Assembly (NCBI GenBank): GCA_029261855.1
Contig: JAJDAN010000034.1
Span: 1-53,952 of the forward strand
DNA length: 53,952 nucleotides
Source of the DNA: Deltaproteobacteria bacterium
Lineage (GTDB): Bacteria; Myxococcota_A; UBA9160; UBA4427
Direction of reading: 5' to 3'
A program made the translations under genes and the position numbers. Each line of letters begins with the position of its first letter. The stretch's first letter is position 1. This document shows positions 7,019 to 15,608 of this stretch, in pieces. The notes under the pieces were generated by a model, which made no database searches, was not told the DNA's origin, and saw only the letters and a program-made list of their open reading frames with translations.

Positions 7019-8422
7019 ATGAGCGCAGCCGAGATCCTGCCCCAGCCCCACACCGACCTCGAGTCCATCCCCGCCGCCGTCGCGCGCCTGCGCGCCGCCT
7101 TCGACGCGGGGCGCACGCGCCCCCTGGCCTGGCGCAAGCAGCAGCTCGAGCAGCTCATCCAGATGCACGACGACCACAAACAGGAATTCATCGACGCCCT
7201 GCACGCGGACTTCGGCAAGCCGGCCTTCGAGGCGTTCGCGAGCGATGTGGGCCAGGGCAAGACCGAAGCCAAGACCGCGCTGAAGAACCTGAAGAAGTGG
7301 ACCCGCCCGGAGCGCATCGGCGGCATCCCGCTGCTCGGCAAGGGACGCATCCTGCGCGAACCCCTCGGCGTCGCGCTGATCATCTCTCCCTGGAACTACC
7401 CCATGGGACTGCTGCTCTCACCCCTCGCCGGCGCGATCGCCGCGGGTAACGCCGTCGTCCTCAAGCCCTCGGAAGTCACGCCGCACACCTCGGCGGCGCT
7501 GGCCAAGCGCATCCCCCAGTACATGGATGCCGAGGCGATCACCCTGGTCGAGGGCGGTGTCGAGGAGACGACCTCGCTGCTCGAGCAGCGCTTCGATCAC
7601 ATCTTCTACACCGGCAACGGCCGGGTCGCGCAGGTCGTCCTGGAGGCCGCCGCCAAGCACCTGACGCCCGTCACCCTGGAGCTCGGTGGCAAGAGCCCGT
7701 GCATCGTCGACGAGGACGCCGACATCGACATCGCTGCCCGCCGCATCGCCTGGGGAAAGTTCGTCAATGCCGGCCAGACCTGCATCGCGCCCGACTACAT
7801 CCTCGTGCACGAATCGAAAGAAGACGCACTCGTCGAGGCGCTCGAGCGCAGCGTCACCGAATTCTACGGGCAAGACCCCAAGACGACTCCCGACTACGCG
7901 CGCATCGTCAACCATCGCCATCACGAACGCCTGTCGACCCTGATGAAGGACGGCGTGCCGGCCTTCGGCGGCCAGCTCGACGCGGAGCAGAAGTACGTCG
8001 CCCCGACGGTGCTGCGCAACGTGTCACGCGATTCCGCGATCATGCAGGAGGAGATCTTCGGGCCCATCCTGCCGGTACTTTCCGTCAAGAGCATCGACGA
8101 GGCCGTGGACTTCGTGAACGGACGCGACAAGCCCCTGGCGCTGTACCTCTTTACGAAGAGCTCCGCCGTCGAGGACGACGTGCTGGCGCGCACCAGCTCC
8201 GGAGGCGCCTGCGTGAACGGCACCTTGCTCCACATCATGGACGCGCGGATGCCCTTCGGCGGCGTCGGCCCCAGCGGCATGGGCGCGTACCACGGACGTC
8301 ACACCTTCGAGACCTTCAGCCACCGCAAGTCCGTGCTGACGCGTGGGACGCGCTTCGACCCGAAGATCATGTACCCGCCGTACAGCGAGCGCCTCGCCAA
8401 GCTGATGCAGCGCTTCATGTAA
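7019..8422 (+). CDS. Aldehyde dehydrogenase, class 3 (ALDH3-like)
   Basis: A 467-residue NAD(P)-dependent dehydrogenase oxidising aldehydes to carboxylic acids. The catalytic pair is visible: Glu221 in ELGGKSP and Cys255 in AGQTCIAPDY. The SPWNYP cofactor-site motif and the MPFGGVGPSGMG C-terminal motif are present. The absence of an N-terminal extension and the PWNYP signature fit the fatty/aromatic-aldehyde ALDH3 group, also called coniferyl-aldehyde-dehydrogenase-like. An ATG with a CCGGAGGA region upstream supports the start. It sits between two amidohydrolase genes; the downstream one starts 2 nt after its stop codon. Confidence 0.93.
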   Translation: MSAAEILPQPHTDLESIPAAVARLRAAFDAGRTRPLAWRKQQLEQLIQMHDDHKQEFIDALHADFGKPAFEAFASDVGQGKTEAKTALKNLKKWTRPERIGGIPLLGKGRILREPLGVALIISPWNYPMGLLLSPLAGAIAAGNAVVLKPSEVTPHTSAALAKRIPQYMDAEAITLVEGGVEETTSLLEQRFDHIFYTGNGRVAQVVLEAAAKHLTPVTLELGGKSPCIVDEDADIDIAARRIAWGKFVNAGQTCIAPDYILVHESKEDALVEALERSVTEFYGQDPKTTPDYARIVNHRHHERLSTLMKDGVPAFGGQLDAEQKYVAPTVLRNVSRDSAIMQEEIFGPILPVLSVKSIDEAVDFVNGRDKPLALYLFTKSSAVEDDVLARTSSGGACVNGTLLHIMDARMPFGGVGPSGMGAYHGRHTFETFSHRKSVLTRGTRFDPKIMYPPYSERLAKLMQRFM

Positions 8423-8424
8423 CG

Positions 8425-9426
8425 GTGGCGAGGACCACCGGAGACGACGCCTGGCTCGCGCAGGTCGACGAGGAGATCCTCGATCCGGCGCTCCCCATCT
8501 GCGACGCCCACCATCATCTGTGGGGCCAGTCCACTGCGTATCTCCTGCCGGACCTGCTCGCCGATACCGACAGCGGCCACAACGTGGTGTCGACGGTCTT
8601 CGTCGAATGCGGAACCGCCTACCGCGAGATCGGGCCGGAGGACCAGCGCTTCGTCGGCGAGACCGAGTTCGTCGAGCCGATCGCCGCGGGAACGGCGAAG
8701 GATGCCACCCGCGTGGCCGCAGCCATCGTCGCTCGCGCGGACCTGTCTCTAGGCGACGGCGCGCGCGCCTGCCTCGAAGGGCACCGCGTCGCGAGCCCGA
8801 CCCGCTTCGCGGGCATTCGCCACGTGACCGCCTGCGACCCGCTCGGGCAGGCCCATCGCTCGCACACCTCTCCGCCCCCGGGCCTGATGGCGGACGACGG
8901 CTTCCGGGCGGGCTTCGCGCTGCTCGGAGAGCTCGGCCTGTCCTTCGACGCCTGGCTCTACCACACCCAGATCGACGAGCTGACGGATCTCGCAGACGCC
9001 TTCCCCGACGTGCCGATCGTGCTCGATCACTTCGGTGGGCCACTTGGCGTCGGCGACTGGGCGAAGAAGCGAGACGAAGTCGCCGCGGACTGGCGCGCGG
9101 CGATCGAGCGTCTGTCGAGCCGTGAGAACGTCGTCGCCAAGCTGGGCGGACTCGCCATGCCGGTGAACGGCTTTGGATGGCACGAGCGCGAACGGCCTCC
9201 TGGCTCCGCCGAGCTGGCCGACGCGACCCGAGACTTCTACCTCCACACCATCGACTGCTTCGGACCGAAGCGCTGCATGTTCGAGAGCAACTTCCCGGTC
9301 GACCGGGTGTCCTGCTCCTACGCCGTGCTGTGGAACAGCTTCAAGCGCCTGGTCGCCGACTTCAGCCCCGACGACAAAGCGGCGCTCTTCCACGACACTG
9401 CGGCCCGCGTCTACGGTTTGGACTGA
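8425..9426 (+). CDS. Amidohydrolase family protein (TIM-barrel, amidohydrolase 2)
   Basis: A 333-residue metal-dependent hydrolase. It shows CDAHHHLWG near residues 23-31, VLDHFGGP in the barrel centre, and FESNFPVD near the C-terminus with the conserved active-site region. It belongs to the same broad COG3618 group as the gene at 6152 but is clearly a different subfamily. The start is GTG at 8425, 2 nt after the aldehyde dehydrogenase stop, implying coupling. The next gene starts 4 nt after its stop. The substrate is not predictable; in such operons these enzymes act as lactonases, hydrolases or decarboxylases on ring or lactone substrates. Confidence 0.85.
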   Translation: MARTTGDDAWLAQVDEEILDPALPICDAHHHLWGQSTAYLLPDLLADTDSGHNVVSTVFVECGTAYREIGPEDQRFVGETEFVEPIAAGTAKDATRVAAAIVARADLSLGDGARACLEGHRVASPTRFAGIRHVTACDPLGQAHRSHTSPPPGLMADDGFRAGFALLGELGLSFDAWLYHTQIDELTDLADAFPDVPIVLDHFGGPLGVGDWAKKRDEVAADWRAAIERLSSRENVVAKLGGLAMPVNGFGWHERERPPGSAELADATRDFYLHTIDCFGPKRCMFESNFPVDRVSCSYAVLWNSFKRLVADFSPDDKAALFHDTAARVYGLD

Positions 9427-9430
9427 AGGA

Positions 9431-9856
9431 ATGGACCTCGCCGAGATCGCCGATCGCATCGCCCTGCGCGAGCTGGTCGAGCGCTACGCGCAGATCCCGG
9501 ACGACCGGAACTACGACCTCGTTGCAGACGTGTTCGCCGCCGACGCGACGCTCGTGGGCCCAGGCTTCGAGCTCACCGGGCACGGCGCGATCCGCGCGGC
9601 CATGCAGTCCATCGAGCAGTACAGCGCGACGCTTCACTGCGTCCACAATCACCTGGTCGAGATCGACGGAGACCGCGCCCGGGGTGAGACCTGGTGCATC
9701 GCCAACCACCTGCACGAAGTCGATGGACGGCCCCACAAGCTCGACTGGGGGATCCGCTATCAGGACCGCTACCGACGAGAGCCCGCAGGTTGGCGCATCA
9801 GCCGACGCGAGCTGCGGGTCGTCTTCGAGCAGGACGCTCCTCTTCAGGGGAGCTGA
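9431..9856 (+). CDS. NTF2-like (SnoaL-type) protein
   Basis: A 141-residue alpha+beta cone-fold protein. It has the typical order of the family: N-terminal helices with ALRELVERYA, a D-R-N-Y-D-L-V-A-D-V-F-A-A-D segment, and the late W-R-I-S-R-R-E-L strand. These small proteins act as hydratases, isomerases or dehydratases, or as accessory ligand binders. It is the last gene of the 6152-9856 operon and likely works on the same compound as the two amidohydrolases. The AAGGA sequence touches the ATG directly, closer than a normal ribosome binding site, so initiation may depend on coupling to the preceding gene. Confidence 0.8.
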   Translation: MDLAEIADRIALRELVERYAQIPDDRNYDLVADVFAADATLVGPGFELTGHGAIRAAMQSIEQYSATLHCVHNHLVEIDGDRARGETWCIANHLHEVDGRPHKLDWGIRYQDRYRREPAGWRISRRELRVVFEQDAPLQGS

Positions 9857-9876
9857 CCCCCGAACTGGCCGTCGAG

Positions 9877-10326
9877 CTACGACTGGCTCGAGATCCCGAG
9901 CGCACTCGACTCGGAGTCTTCGGTCGAGAACGCGTCGGGCTCGACGGGGTCTGGAAAGTCCGAGAACGGAAACGGTACCCGCGACTCGTTGTAGGTGAGA
10001 TAGCGGCCGACCCGGTAGTAGTAGGAGATGATCCGGTTGGCCAGATCGCGGATACGGGGACTGGGCGGACGCTCCGTCGCCAGGGTGCTGATCAGTTCGA
10101 ACAGAACGATCACCGCGAGCAGCGTCTCGACCACACTCGCCACGACCACGAACAGGACGGTCAGCCCGATCCGAAGGCCCGTCTCTCCGCGCGGAACGAA
10201 GTCGTCGACGCCGGGCTCGACCGCTTCGTCGCTGGCTTCATCGCTGTCGTCGCGGACGGCTTCGTCGTCCCGCTCGTCATCGGGGGTCGGTTCCGTCCCC
10301 AAGCTCATGCGCAGTTCGGGTCCCAT
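9877..10326 (-). CDS. DUF4389 family membrane protein
   Basis: A 149-residue protein. Residues 1-45 are acidic and disordered-looking (many Asp and Glu). One or two closely spaced membrane segments follow. The conserved DUF4389 tail then shows YYYRVGRYLTYNESRVPFPF. The function of this domain is unknown. The start at 10326 is favoured by GGAGG seven bases upstream; in-frame sequence further upstream looks non-coding. It is convergent with the NTF2-like gene and divergent from the redox operon at 10600. Confidence 0.8.
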   Translation of the reverse strand: MGPELRMSLGTEPTPDDERDDEAVRDDSDEASDEAVEPGVDDFVPRGETGLRIGLTVLFVVVASVVETLLAVIVLFELISTLATERPPSPRIRDLANRIISYYYRVGRYLTYNESRVPFPFSDFPDPVEPDAFSTEDSESSALGISSQS

Positions 10327-10524
10327 GGTGTCGCCTCCGGGCAAGCTCGATGCCCGTTTCCCGGGATCAGTGCAGGACCCGTGCCGGACACGATCGTGTC
10401 TGCGCCGTGCTGCGCTCTCCTGGTTCGCGGATCCGATCCCGCGCCGCAGCCTCGTGGGTGCACTGCAGCGTTTCGGCTGCCTTCCGCTAGTAGAAACCCA
10501 AGCGCTGCCCTGCACTTGGCTTCG

Positions 10525-10556
10525 TCTGTCCGAGATCTCTGTCCGAGTTTGTCCAG
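10525..10556 (+). promoter_or_regulatory. Direct repeats in the leader of the redox operon
   Basis: TCTGTCCGAG occurs at 10525-10534 and again at 10538-10547, with a weaker third TTTGTCCAG at 10548-10556. They sit about 45-75 bp before the ATG at 10600, just upstream of a TTGACA (10565-10570). They could be an operator or activator site for the selenoprotein operon. No regulator is recognised and no clear -10 box is seen. The rest of the 273-bp gap shows nothing else I can name. Confidence 0.35.
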
Positions 10557-10599
10557 ATAAAACCTTGACAGAAACAGAAATCCGGTCACCCTGGGCACC

Positions 10600-12072
10600 A
10601 TGTCCCAGGCCATCCTCCTCACCGGCGCCACCGGCTATGTCGGGGGCCGTCTCCTGCGTGCGCTGGAGGGCTCGAGCGACTCGCTCCGGTGCCTGGCGAG
10701 GCGCCCGCGTGAGCTGCTCGGGCGGGTGCGGCCCGGGACCGAGGTCGTGGGAGGCGATGCCGTTTCCGGGGAAGGCCTACGCGAAGCACTGAGCGGCATC
10801 GACACCGCCTACTACCTCATTCATTCGATGGGAGAGGGAGACGACTTCGAGGAGCAGGACCGACGAGCGGCAACCAACTTCGCGGCAGCCGCTCGTGCGG
10901 CTGGGGTTTCCCGCATCGTCTACCTCGGTGGCCTCGCCGACGAGAGCCACGAACTGTCGGCTCACCTGAGAAGCCGGATCGAGGTGGGACGACTCTTGGG
11001 CGCGACGGGGGTTCCGGTCGTCGAGCTGCGCGCCTCGATCGTGATCGGCTCGGGCAGCCTCTCATTCGAGATGATCCGCGCCCTCGTCGAACGCCTGCCC
11101 GTGATGGTGATGCCGCGGTGGGTCTCGATGCTGGCCCAACCCATCGCCATCGATGACCTGCTCGCCTATCTGCTCGAAGCGAGAAGCATCGCTCCCTCGC
11201 TCGCGTCCGTCTACGAGATCGGAGGCGCCGACGCGATGTCCTATGGGGACGTAATGAGGGAATACGCGCACCAGCGCCGGCTGCGTCGGGTGATGATCCG
11301 GGTGCCGATCCTGACGCCGCGCCTCAGCAGTCTTTGGTTGGCGCTCGTGACGCCGCTCTACGCCCGTGTCGGGCGCAAGCTGATCGATAGCATCTGCCAT
11401 CCGACGGTGGTGCGGATCGACGCGGCGGAGAAGGTCTTTCGCGTCCGCCCCCGTGGCGTGCGTCAGGCGATCGCGACGGCCCTTGCGAACGAGAAGACAG
11501 AGGTCGAGGCTTCGCGCGGGTCCGACAGCCGCTCGGCGATCGGTCGGCCGCGCCCCCTCGGGAGCCGCGTCGGGCGACAGCGGGTCGACTGCCGGGAGAT
11601 CCACGTCCCGCTCCCGCCCGAGGATCTGTTCCGAGCGGTTCGACGCATCGGCGGCAAGACCGGCTGGTACGCCTACGACTCGCTCTGGCGGTTGCGCGGC
11701 GTCCTCGACCTGATGTTCGGCGGGCCCGGGCTGAAGCGGTCCAGGCGCGACCCGGATCAGCTCGTCGTGGGTGACGTGCTGGATTGCTGGAGCGTCGAGG
11801 CCATCGAGCCCGGACGCCTGCTGCGTCTGCGGGCCGAGATGCGGCTGCCGGGGCGCGCAACGCTCGCGTTCGAGGTCACGCCCGCGCCCGGAGGCTCGAG
11901 ACTGCGGCAGACGGCGGTGTTCGACCCGCGCGGTCTGGCGGGGCTCGCCTACTGGTACGGCATCTACCCGCTGCATGCGCTGGTATTCGAGGGCATGCTG
12001 CGCGGGATCGCCAATGCCGCCCGAACGACGGCGGCCCGACCGCCGCTCGCTTCGCGCGAGAAGGCGGCCTGA
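10600..12072 (+). CDS. SDR (atypical, NmrA/UDP-epimerase-like) with C-terminal DUF2867 domain
   Basis: A 490-residue protein. The N-terminal Rossmann domain starts with LLTGATGYVGG (cofactor motif GxxGxxG, residues 9-15) and binds NAD(P)H. The part after about residue 330 is DUF2867, a START/SRPBCC-like ligand pocket, seen in the WYAYDSLWRLRG and GLAYWYGIYPLH segments. Such fusions are annotated as NAD(P)H-binding oxidoreductases of unknown substrate, possibly a lipid or isoprenoid. It is the first gene of a tight operon; the predicted selenoprotein starts 5 nt after its stop codon. Confidence 0.87.
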   Translation: MSQAILLTGATGYVGGRLLRALEGSSDSLRCLARRPRELLGRVRPGTEVVGGDAVSGEGLREALSGIDTAYYLIHSMGEGDDFEEQDRRAATNFAAAARAAGVSRIVYLGGLADESHELSAHLRSRIEVGRLLGATGVPVVELRASIVIGSGSLSFEMIRALVERLPVMVMPRWVSMLAQPIAIDDLLAYLLEARSIAPSLASVYEIGGADAMSYGDVMREYAHQRRLRRVMIRVPILTPRLSSLWLALVTPLYARVGRKLIDSICHPTVVRIDAAEKVFRVRPRGVRQAIATALANEKTEVEASRGSDSRSAIGRPRPLGSRVGRQRVDCREIHVPLPPEDLFRAVRRIGGKTGWYAYDSLWRLRGVLDLMFGGPGLKRSRRDPDQLVVGDVLDCWSVEAIEPGRLLRLRAEMRLPGRATLAFEVTPAPGGSRLRQTAVFDPRGLAGLAYWYGIYPLHALVFEGMLRGIANAARTTAARPPLASREKAA

Positions 12073-12077
12073 CGAGC

Positions 12078-13622
12078 ATGCGCCTTTCCACTCGCCTCGC
12101 GCGCCTGACCCTGAATGACTGGCAGGGAGACCCGGTCGAACTGGGCTCGCTCTGGAAGCACCGCCCCGTCGTCCTGGTCTTCATCCGTCACTTCGGCTGA
12201 CTGTTCTGCCGTGAGCAAGTCGCGCAGTTGCGCGATCGGGTAGACGAGATTCGGGCCGGGGGAGCCGAGCTCGTGATCGTGGGAAACGGAGCCGCGAACT
12301 TCGCGGCGGCGTTCCGCGAGGACTTCGGACTCGACGGACCGCTGCTCGTCGACCCGGACCTTCGCGCCTACCGGGCCGCTGGCCTGCGGCGGGGACGCGT
12401 CGAGCTGCTGTCACCACGCCTGCTCGGTGCCGGCCTGCGAGCGATCCGGGCCGGGTCCCGGCAAACGGCAGTGGAAGGAGACCCCTGGCAGCTCGGAGGT
12501 GTCTTCGTGGTCCGACCGGGCGGCGACCTCGCCTACCGCTTCGAGAGCCGGGACGCCGGAGACCATGCACCCATCGAGGAGATCCTGACGGCGCTGGATC
12601 CAGCCACGCCAGCGATCGATGAGAGCGCGTCGCGATCACCGCTGCTGGCGTTCGCCAGCCGCGCGATCTCCCGTGTGATCGATCCGCTGATCGTGCCGTC
12701 GTTCGATCGCAACGGCTTCCGACTCCACGCACTCGGCTTCGACCCGGACGACCTGCAGGTGGATCTCGCGGGGCGGCGTTGCCTCGTTACCGGAGCGAAC
12801 TCGGGCATCGGGTACGAGACGGCGCTCGCACTCGCAGATCTCGGAGGCGAGGTCCTGCTGTTGTGCCGCGACCCCGAGCGCGGACGGGGCGCCGCCGAGA
12901 GCATCATCGCGTGCACGGGCAATCCGGCCGTCCGCGCGGAGACCGTGGACCTCTCCGACCTGGACTCGGTCTGCGCGCTCGCGAGTCGCCTGGGAGAGCA
13001 GGCGGTCGACATTCTCGTCCACAACGCCGGCGTGCTCCCCGCTGACCGCATCGAGACCGCCCAAGGGGTGGAGCTCTGCTTTGCGACACACGTTGCGGGG
13101 CCGCATCTCCTGACCCGCCTGCTGCGTTCGCGCCTCGAACGCTCTCGAGATGCGCACGTCATCTGGGTGTCGTCCGGCGGGATGTACACGCGGCGATTAC
13201 AGGTGTCGGATCCGAACTGGATGTCGCGGCGCGGGGCCTATGACGGCGTGACGGCGTACGCCGAGACCAAGCGCGCCCAGGTGGTACTGGCGGAACTCTG
13301 GGCCGACGAGTTGGCTGACACGTCGGTCGTGGTGAACGCGATGCATCCGGGCTGGGCCGATACGCCGGCCGTACGCCAGTCGCTCCCCACCTTCCACCGC
13401 GTGGTCCGCGCGATCCTGCGAAGCCCTGCAGAAGGTGCAGACACCGTCGTCTGGATGGCAGCCGCGGAGACCGCGCGGCGCTGGTCCGGTCGCTTCCTGT
13501 TCGATCGCGCACCGAGAACCACACACCTGCTTCCAGGAACCCGGGAAACGAAATCGGAGAGAGCGTCCCTCTGGCGCCGTTGCGAGTCGTTGGCCGACGC
13601 GGCCGCGGCGAGGAAGCCGTGA
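12078..13622 (+). CDS. Predicted selenoprotein: SelU-like (AhpC-TSA_2) thioredoxin-fold domain fused to DHRS12-like SDR
   Basis: One reading frame of 514 residues if TGA at 12198-12200 is read as selenocysteine 41. Domain 1 (about 1-175) is a peroxiredoxin-like AhpC-TSA_2 domain: FIRHFG-U-LFCREQVAQL gives a UxxC redox motif (Sec41, Cys44), followed by VIVGNG and GDPWQLGGVFVV. Relatives normally have Cys here, and SelU proteins have Sec. Domain 2 (about 225-514) is an SDR with TGANSGIG at 238-245, the active-site pair Tyr394/Lys398 and MHPGWADTP, closest in pattern to DHRS12. The frame is open on both sides of the TGA and homology runs straight through it. A SECIS-like hairpin follows the TGA. 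The gene sits between an SDR and a flavin-binding protein, suggesting a redox pathway. Alternatives are a true nonsense mutation or a sequencing error at a Cys codon. Confidence 0.85.
12219..12236 (+). promoter_or_regulatory. Bacterial SECIS-like hairpin
   Basis: Stem GTCGCGC / GCGCGAT (7 bp including a terminal G-U) encloses the loop AGTT at 12226-12229. The loop starts 26 nt after the TGA. This fits published bacterial SECIS rules: apical loop about 16-37 nt past the UGA, a G within the first two loop bases, then U, and a short stable stem. It lies wholly within the coding sequence, as bacterial SECIS elements do. Confidence 0.65.
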
Positions 13623-14065
13623 GGCGGTCGGGGCCGTGGTCGGCGGAGGAGACGCACCGCTTCTTGCGCGACGCGCTCGTACCGGTCCGCGTCGCTTGCC
13701 ACGGGGCGTCGGGGCATCCGGTGATCGCCTCACTCTGGTACCTCTCGCTAGACGGACACCTGTGGTGTGCGACTCAGCGAAGCGCGCGGGTCGTGCGCCT
13801 GCTGACAGACGAGCCTCGCTGCGGATTCGAGGTTTCCCTCGAACGCCCGCCCTATCGCGGCGTTCGAGGGGCCGCGACAGCCCGCCTCCATGAGGACCGC
13901 GGAGAGGAGATCCTTCGCGCACTCCTCGAACGCTATCTGGCAGGCTCGAACGTGGCGCTCGCCCGCGATCTTCTCGAGAAGGTCGACACCGAGACGGCGA
14001 TCGAGCTGATCCCGAGCCGTCTCACTTCCTGGGACTTCCGCGGCCGCATGGAGCCGGCTGCTTGA
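13619..14065 (+). CDS. Pyridoxamine 5'-phosphate oxidase-like flavin-binding protein
   Basis: A 148-residue split-barrel protein, probably binding FMN or F420. Seen: HPVIASLWYLSLDGHLWCAT, the core strands that contact the flavin phosphate, then CGFEVSLERPPYRGVRG and a late LIPSRLTSWDFRGRM strand. The start is GTG at 13619, overlapping the previous stop as GTGA, with a purine-rich gaggaag upstream. The overlap indicates coupled expression with the predicted selenoprotein. The substrate is unknown; family members include flavin reductases, heme-degrading enzymes and F420-dependent reductases. Confidence 0.85.
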   Translation: MRRSGPWSAEETHRFLRDALVPVRVACHGASGHPVIASLWYLSLDGHLWCATQRSARVVRLLTDEPRCGFEVSLERPPYRGVRGAATARLHEDRGEEILRALLERYLAGSNVALARDLLEKVDTETAIELIPSRLTSWDFRGRMEPAA

Positions 14066-14080
14066 TGCGTCGCTAGATCG

Positions 14081-14824
14081 TCAGCGCGCCGAGTAGCCGC
14101 CGTCCACGCACAGGGTCTGCCCGGTAATGAACTTTGCTGCCGAGCTCGCCAGAAAGAGATAGGCGGGCGCGATGTCGTCGGGGGTTCCCCAACGCCCCAT
14201 CGGGGTGCGGTCCATTTCGGGCCCCTCGAGCGCCTCGACGCCTTTCATGACCGCGGTCATGTTGCTCTCGATGAGCCCTGGCGCCACGGCGTTGACCCGT
14301 ACGTTGTCCTTCGCCCAGGCGACCGCCATGTTCTTCGTCATCTGGACGATCGCCGCCTTGGCGGCGCCGTAGCCCGGCACCAGGGGCACCGCGACGAACG
14401 CCGACATGCTGGCGATGTTGAGCACGCTGCCGCCACCCTCGATGGCACTCCTCGAGACCCGGTCCTTGAGGCGCACCGCCAGCTGGAAGGCGCCGAAGAG
14501 GTTGATGCGCACGGCTTCCTCGAAGACCTCCGGGTTCCACTCGTTGCGGGCCACCAGGTTCGCACCGGCGTTGTTGACGAGTACATCGAGGGAATCGAGG
14601 GACGCGGCCAACGCGTCGAGCGCGGCGGGATCGCGCATGTCGACAGCGTGATAGCGGAAGTCGGCCAGGTCGTGGTCGTAGTCGCTGGCCCCGGCGCGGG
14701 TGCCGGTGATGTCGACGCGGGCACCGGCTTCCGCGAAGGCGCGTGCGATCCCGAGGCCGATGCCGTTCGACCCGCCGGTCACGAGCACCCGGGCACCGCG
14801 GAAGTCGAAGTCGACGTCGCTCAT
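14081..14824 (-). CDS. SDR family oxidoreductase
   Basis: A 247-residue classical short-chain dehydrogenase. Seen: TGGSNGIG cofactor motif near residue 15, NNAG near 90, Ser in the NIASMS strand, YGAAK (YxxxK), and a C-terminal ITGQTLCVDGGYSAR typical of 3-oxoacyl-reductase-like SDRs. Start and upstream stop overlap as ATGA, so it is translationally coupled to the SDR gene upstream on the same strand. The substrate is not predictable. It ends 15 bp from the convergent flavoprotein gene. Confidence 0.9.
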   Translation of the reverse strand: MSDVDFDFRGARVLVTGGSNGIGLGIARAFAEAGARVDITGTRAGASDYDHDLADFRYHAVDMRDPAALDALAASLDSLDVLVNNAGANLVARNEWNPEVFEEAVRINLFGAFQLAVRLKDRVSRSAIEGGGSVLNIASMSAFVAVPLVPGYGAAKAAIVQMTKNMAVAWAKDNVRVNAVAPGLIESNMTAVMKGVEALEGPEMDRTPMGRWGTPDDIAPAYLFLASSAAKFITGQTLCVDGGYSAR

Positions 14825-15573
14825 CCGCTTCGTTCCGCTGCCGCCGGCTGGTTCTCGACGAGGACGACTTCCGCGATCTTCTCGTCGTCGCGAACGAGGG
14901 CGAGGACCGCGTCTGCGATCTCTTCGGGACGCAGCAGGGTCACGCCGTCGTAGACCGGCTTCAGCCAATCCGCGATGGCGCCGCCGCCCGTCTCGAGGAT
15001 CATCGGCGTGTCCACGAGGCCGGGGCAGACACAGTTGACGCGCACGCCGTGGCTTTCGTGCAGCGGCGCGCACGAGCGCGTGAAGTGCACGACCCCCGCC
15101 TTGGTCGCCGCGTAGACGGCCTGGGGCGGCAGCGGCACGAAGGCGCCCCCGGACGAGGTGTTGACGACGACACCGCCGCCGCTGCGCTTCATCGGCTCGA
15201 GCGCCAACTGGGTACCGAGAATCACGCCCGTGAGGTTCACGGCGACGATGGCCGCGCAACGTTCGGAGGGAACCGCGGGCCAGATGTCCGCGCCCTCCCC
15301 CATCCCGGCGTTGTTGTGCAGGATGTCGAGGCGGCCGAAGGCGGCCTCGGTGCGCGCGAACAGGTCACGCAGTGAACCGAGATCAGAAACGTCCGTCGGG
15401 ACCGACAGGGCCTCGGCGCCTGCATGGACGACGGCCTCGGCGGTGTCGCCGACGTCCTTGCGATCCGCCAGCACGACGGCCCGCGCGCCCGCACGGGCGA
15501 GACCGACCGCGGTCGCGCGCCCGATGCCCGTCGCGCACCCGGTGACGACGGCAACTCGATCCCGGATCTCCAT
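14821..15573 (-). CDS. SDR family oxidoreductase
   Basis: A 250-residue classical SDR with TGCATGIG near residue 11, NNAGMGEG near 87, the NTSSGG strand with catalytic Ser and YAATKAG (YxxxK). It lacks the common GxxxxVDGG C-terminus of the neighbouring SDR, so it is a separate subfamily. First gene of the two-SDR operon, with only 35 bp separating it from the divergent sulfotransferase gene. Confidence 0.9.
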   Translation of the reverse strand: MEIRDRVAVVTGCATGIGRATAVGLARAGARAVVLADRKDVGDTAEAVVHAGAEALSVPTDVSDLGSLRDLFARTEAAFGRLDILHNNAGMGEGADIWPAVPSERCAAIVAVNLTGVILGTQLALEPMKRSGGGVVVNTSSGGAFVPLPPQAVYAATKAGVVHFTRSCAPLHESHGVRVNCVCPGLVDTPMILETGGGAIADWLKPVYDGVTLLRPEEIADAVLALVRDDEKIAEVVLVENQPAAAERSG

Positions 15574-15608
15574 CTCCCGATGCTAGCCCGCGCTACGCTG
15601 GGCGAGCC

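Noticed and set aside
12228-13622. A shorter CDS starting at ATG-like codons after the TGA
   Set aside because: It would begin inside the thioredoxin fold and lose the redox motif; homology continues upstream through the TGA to the ATG at 12078.
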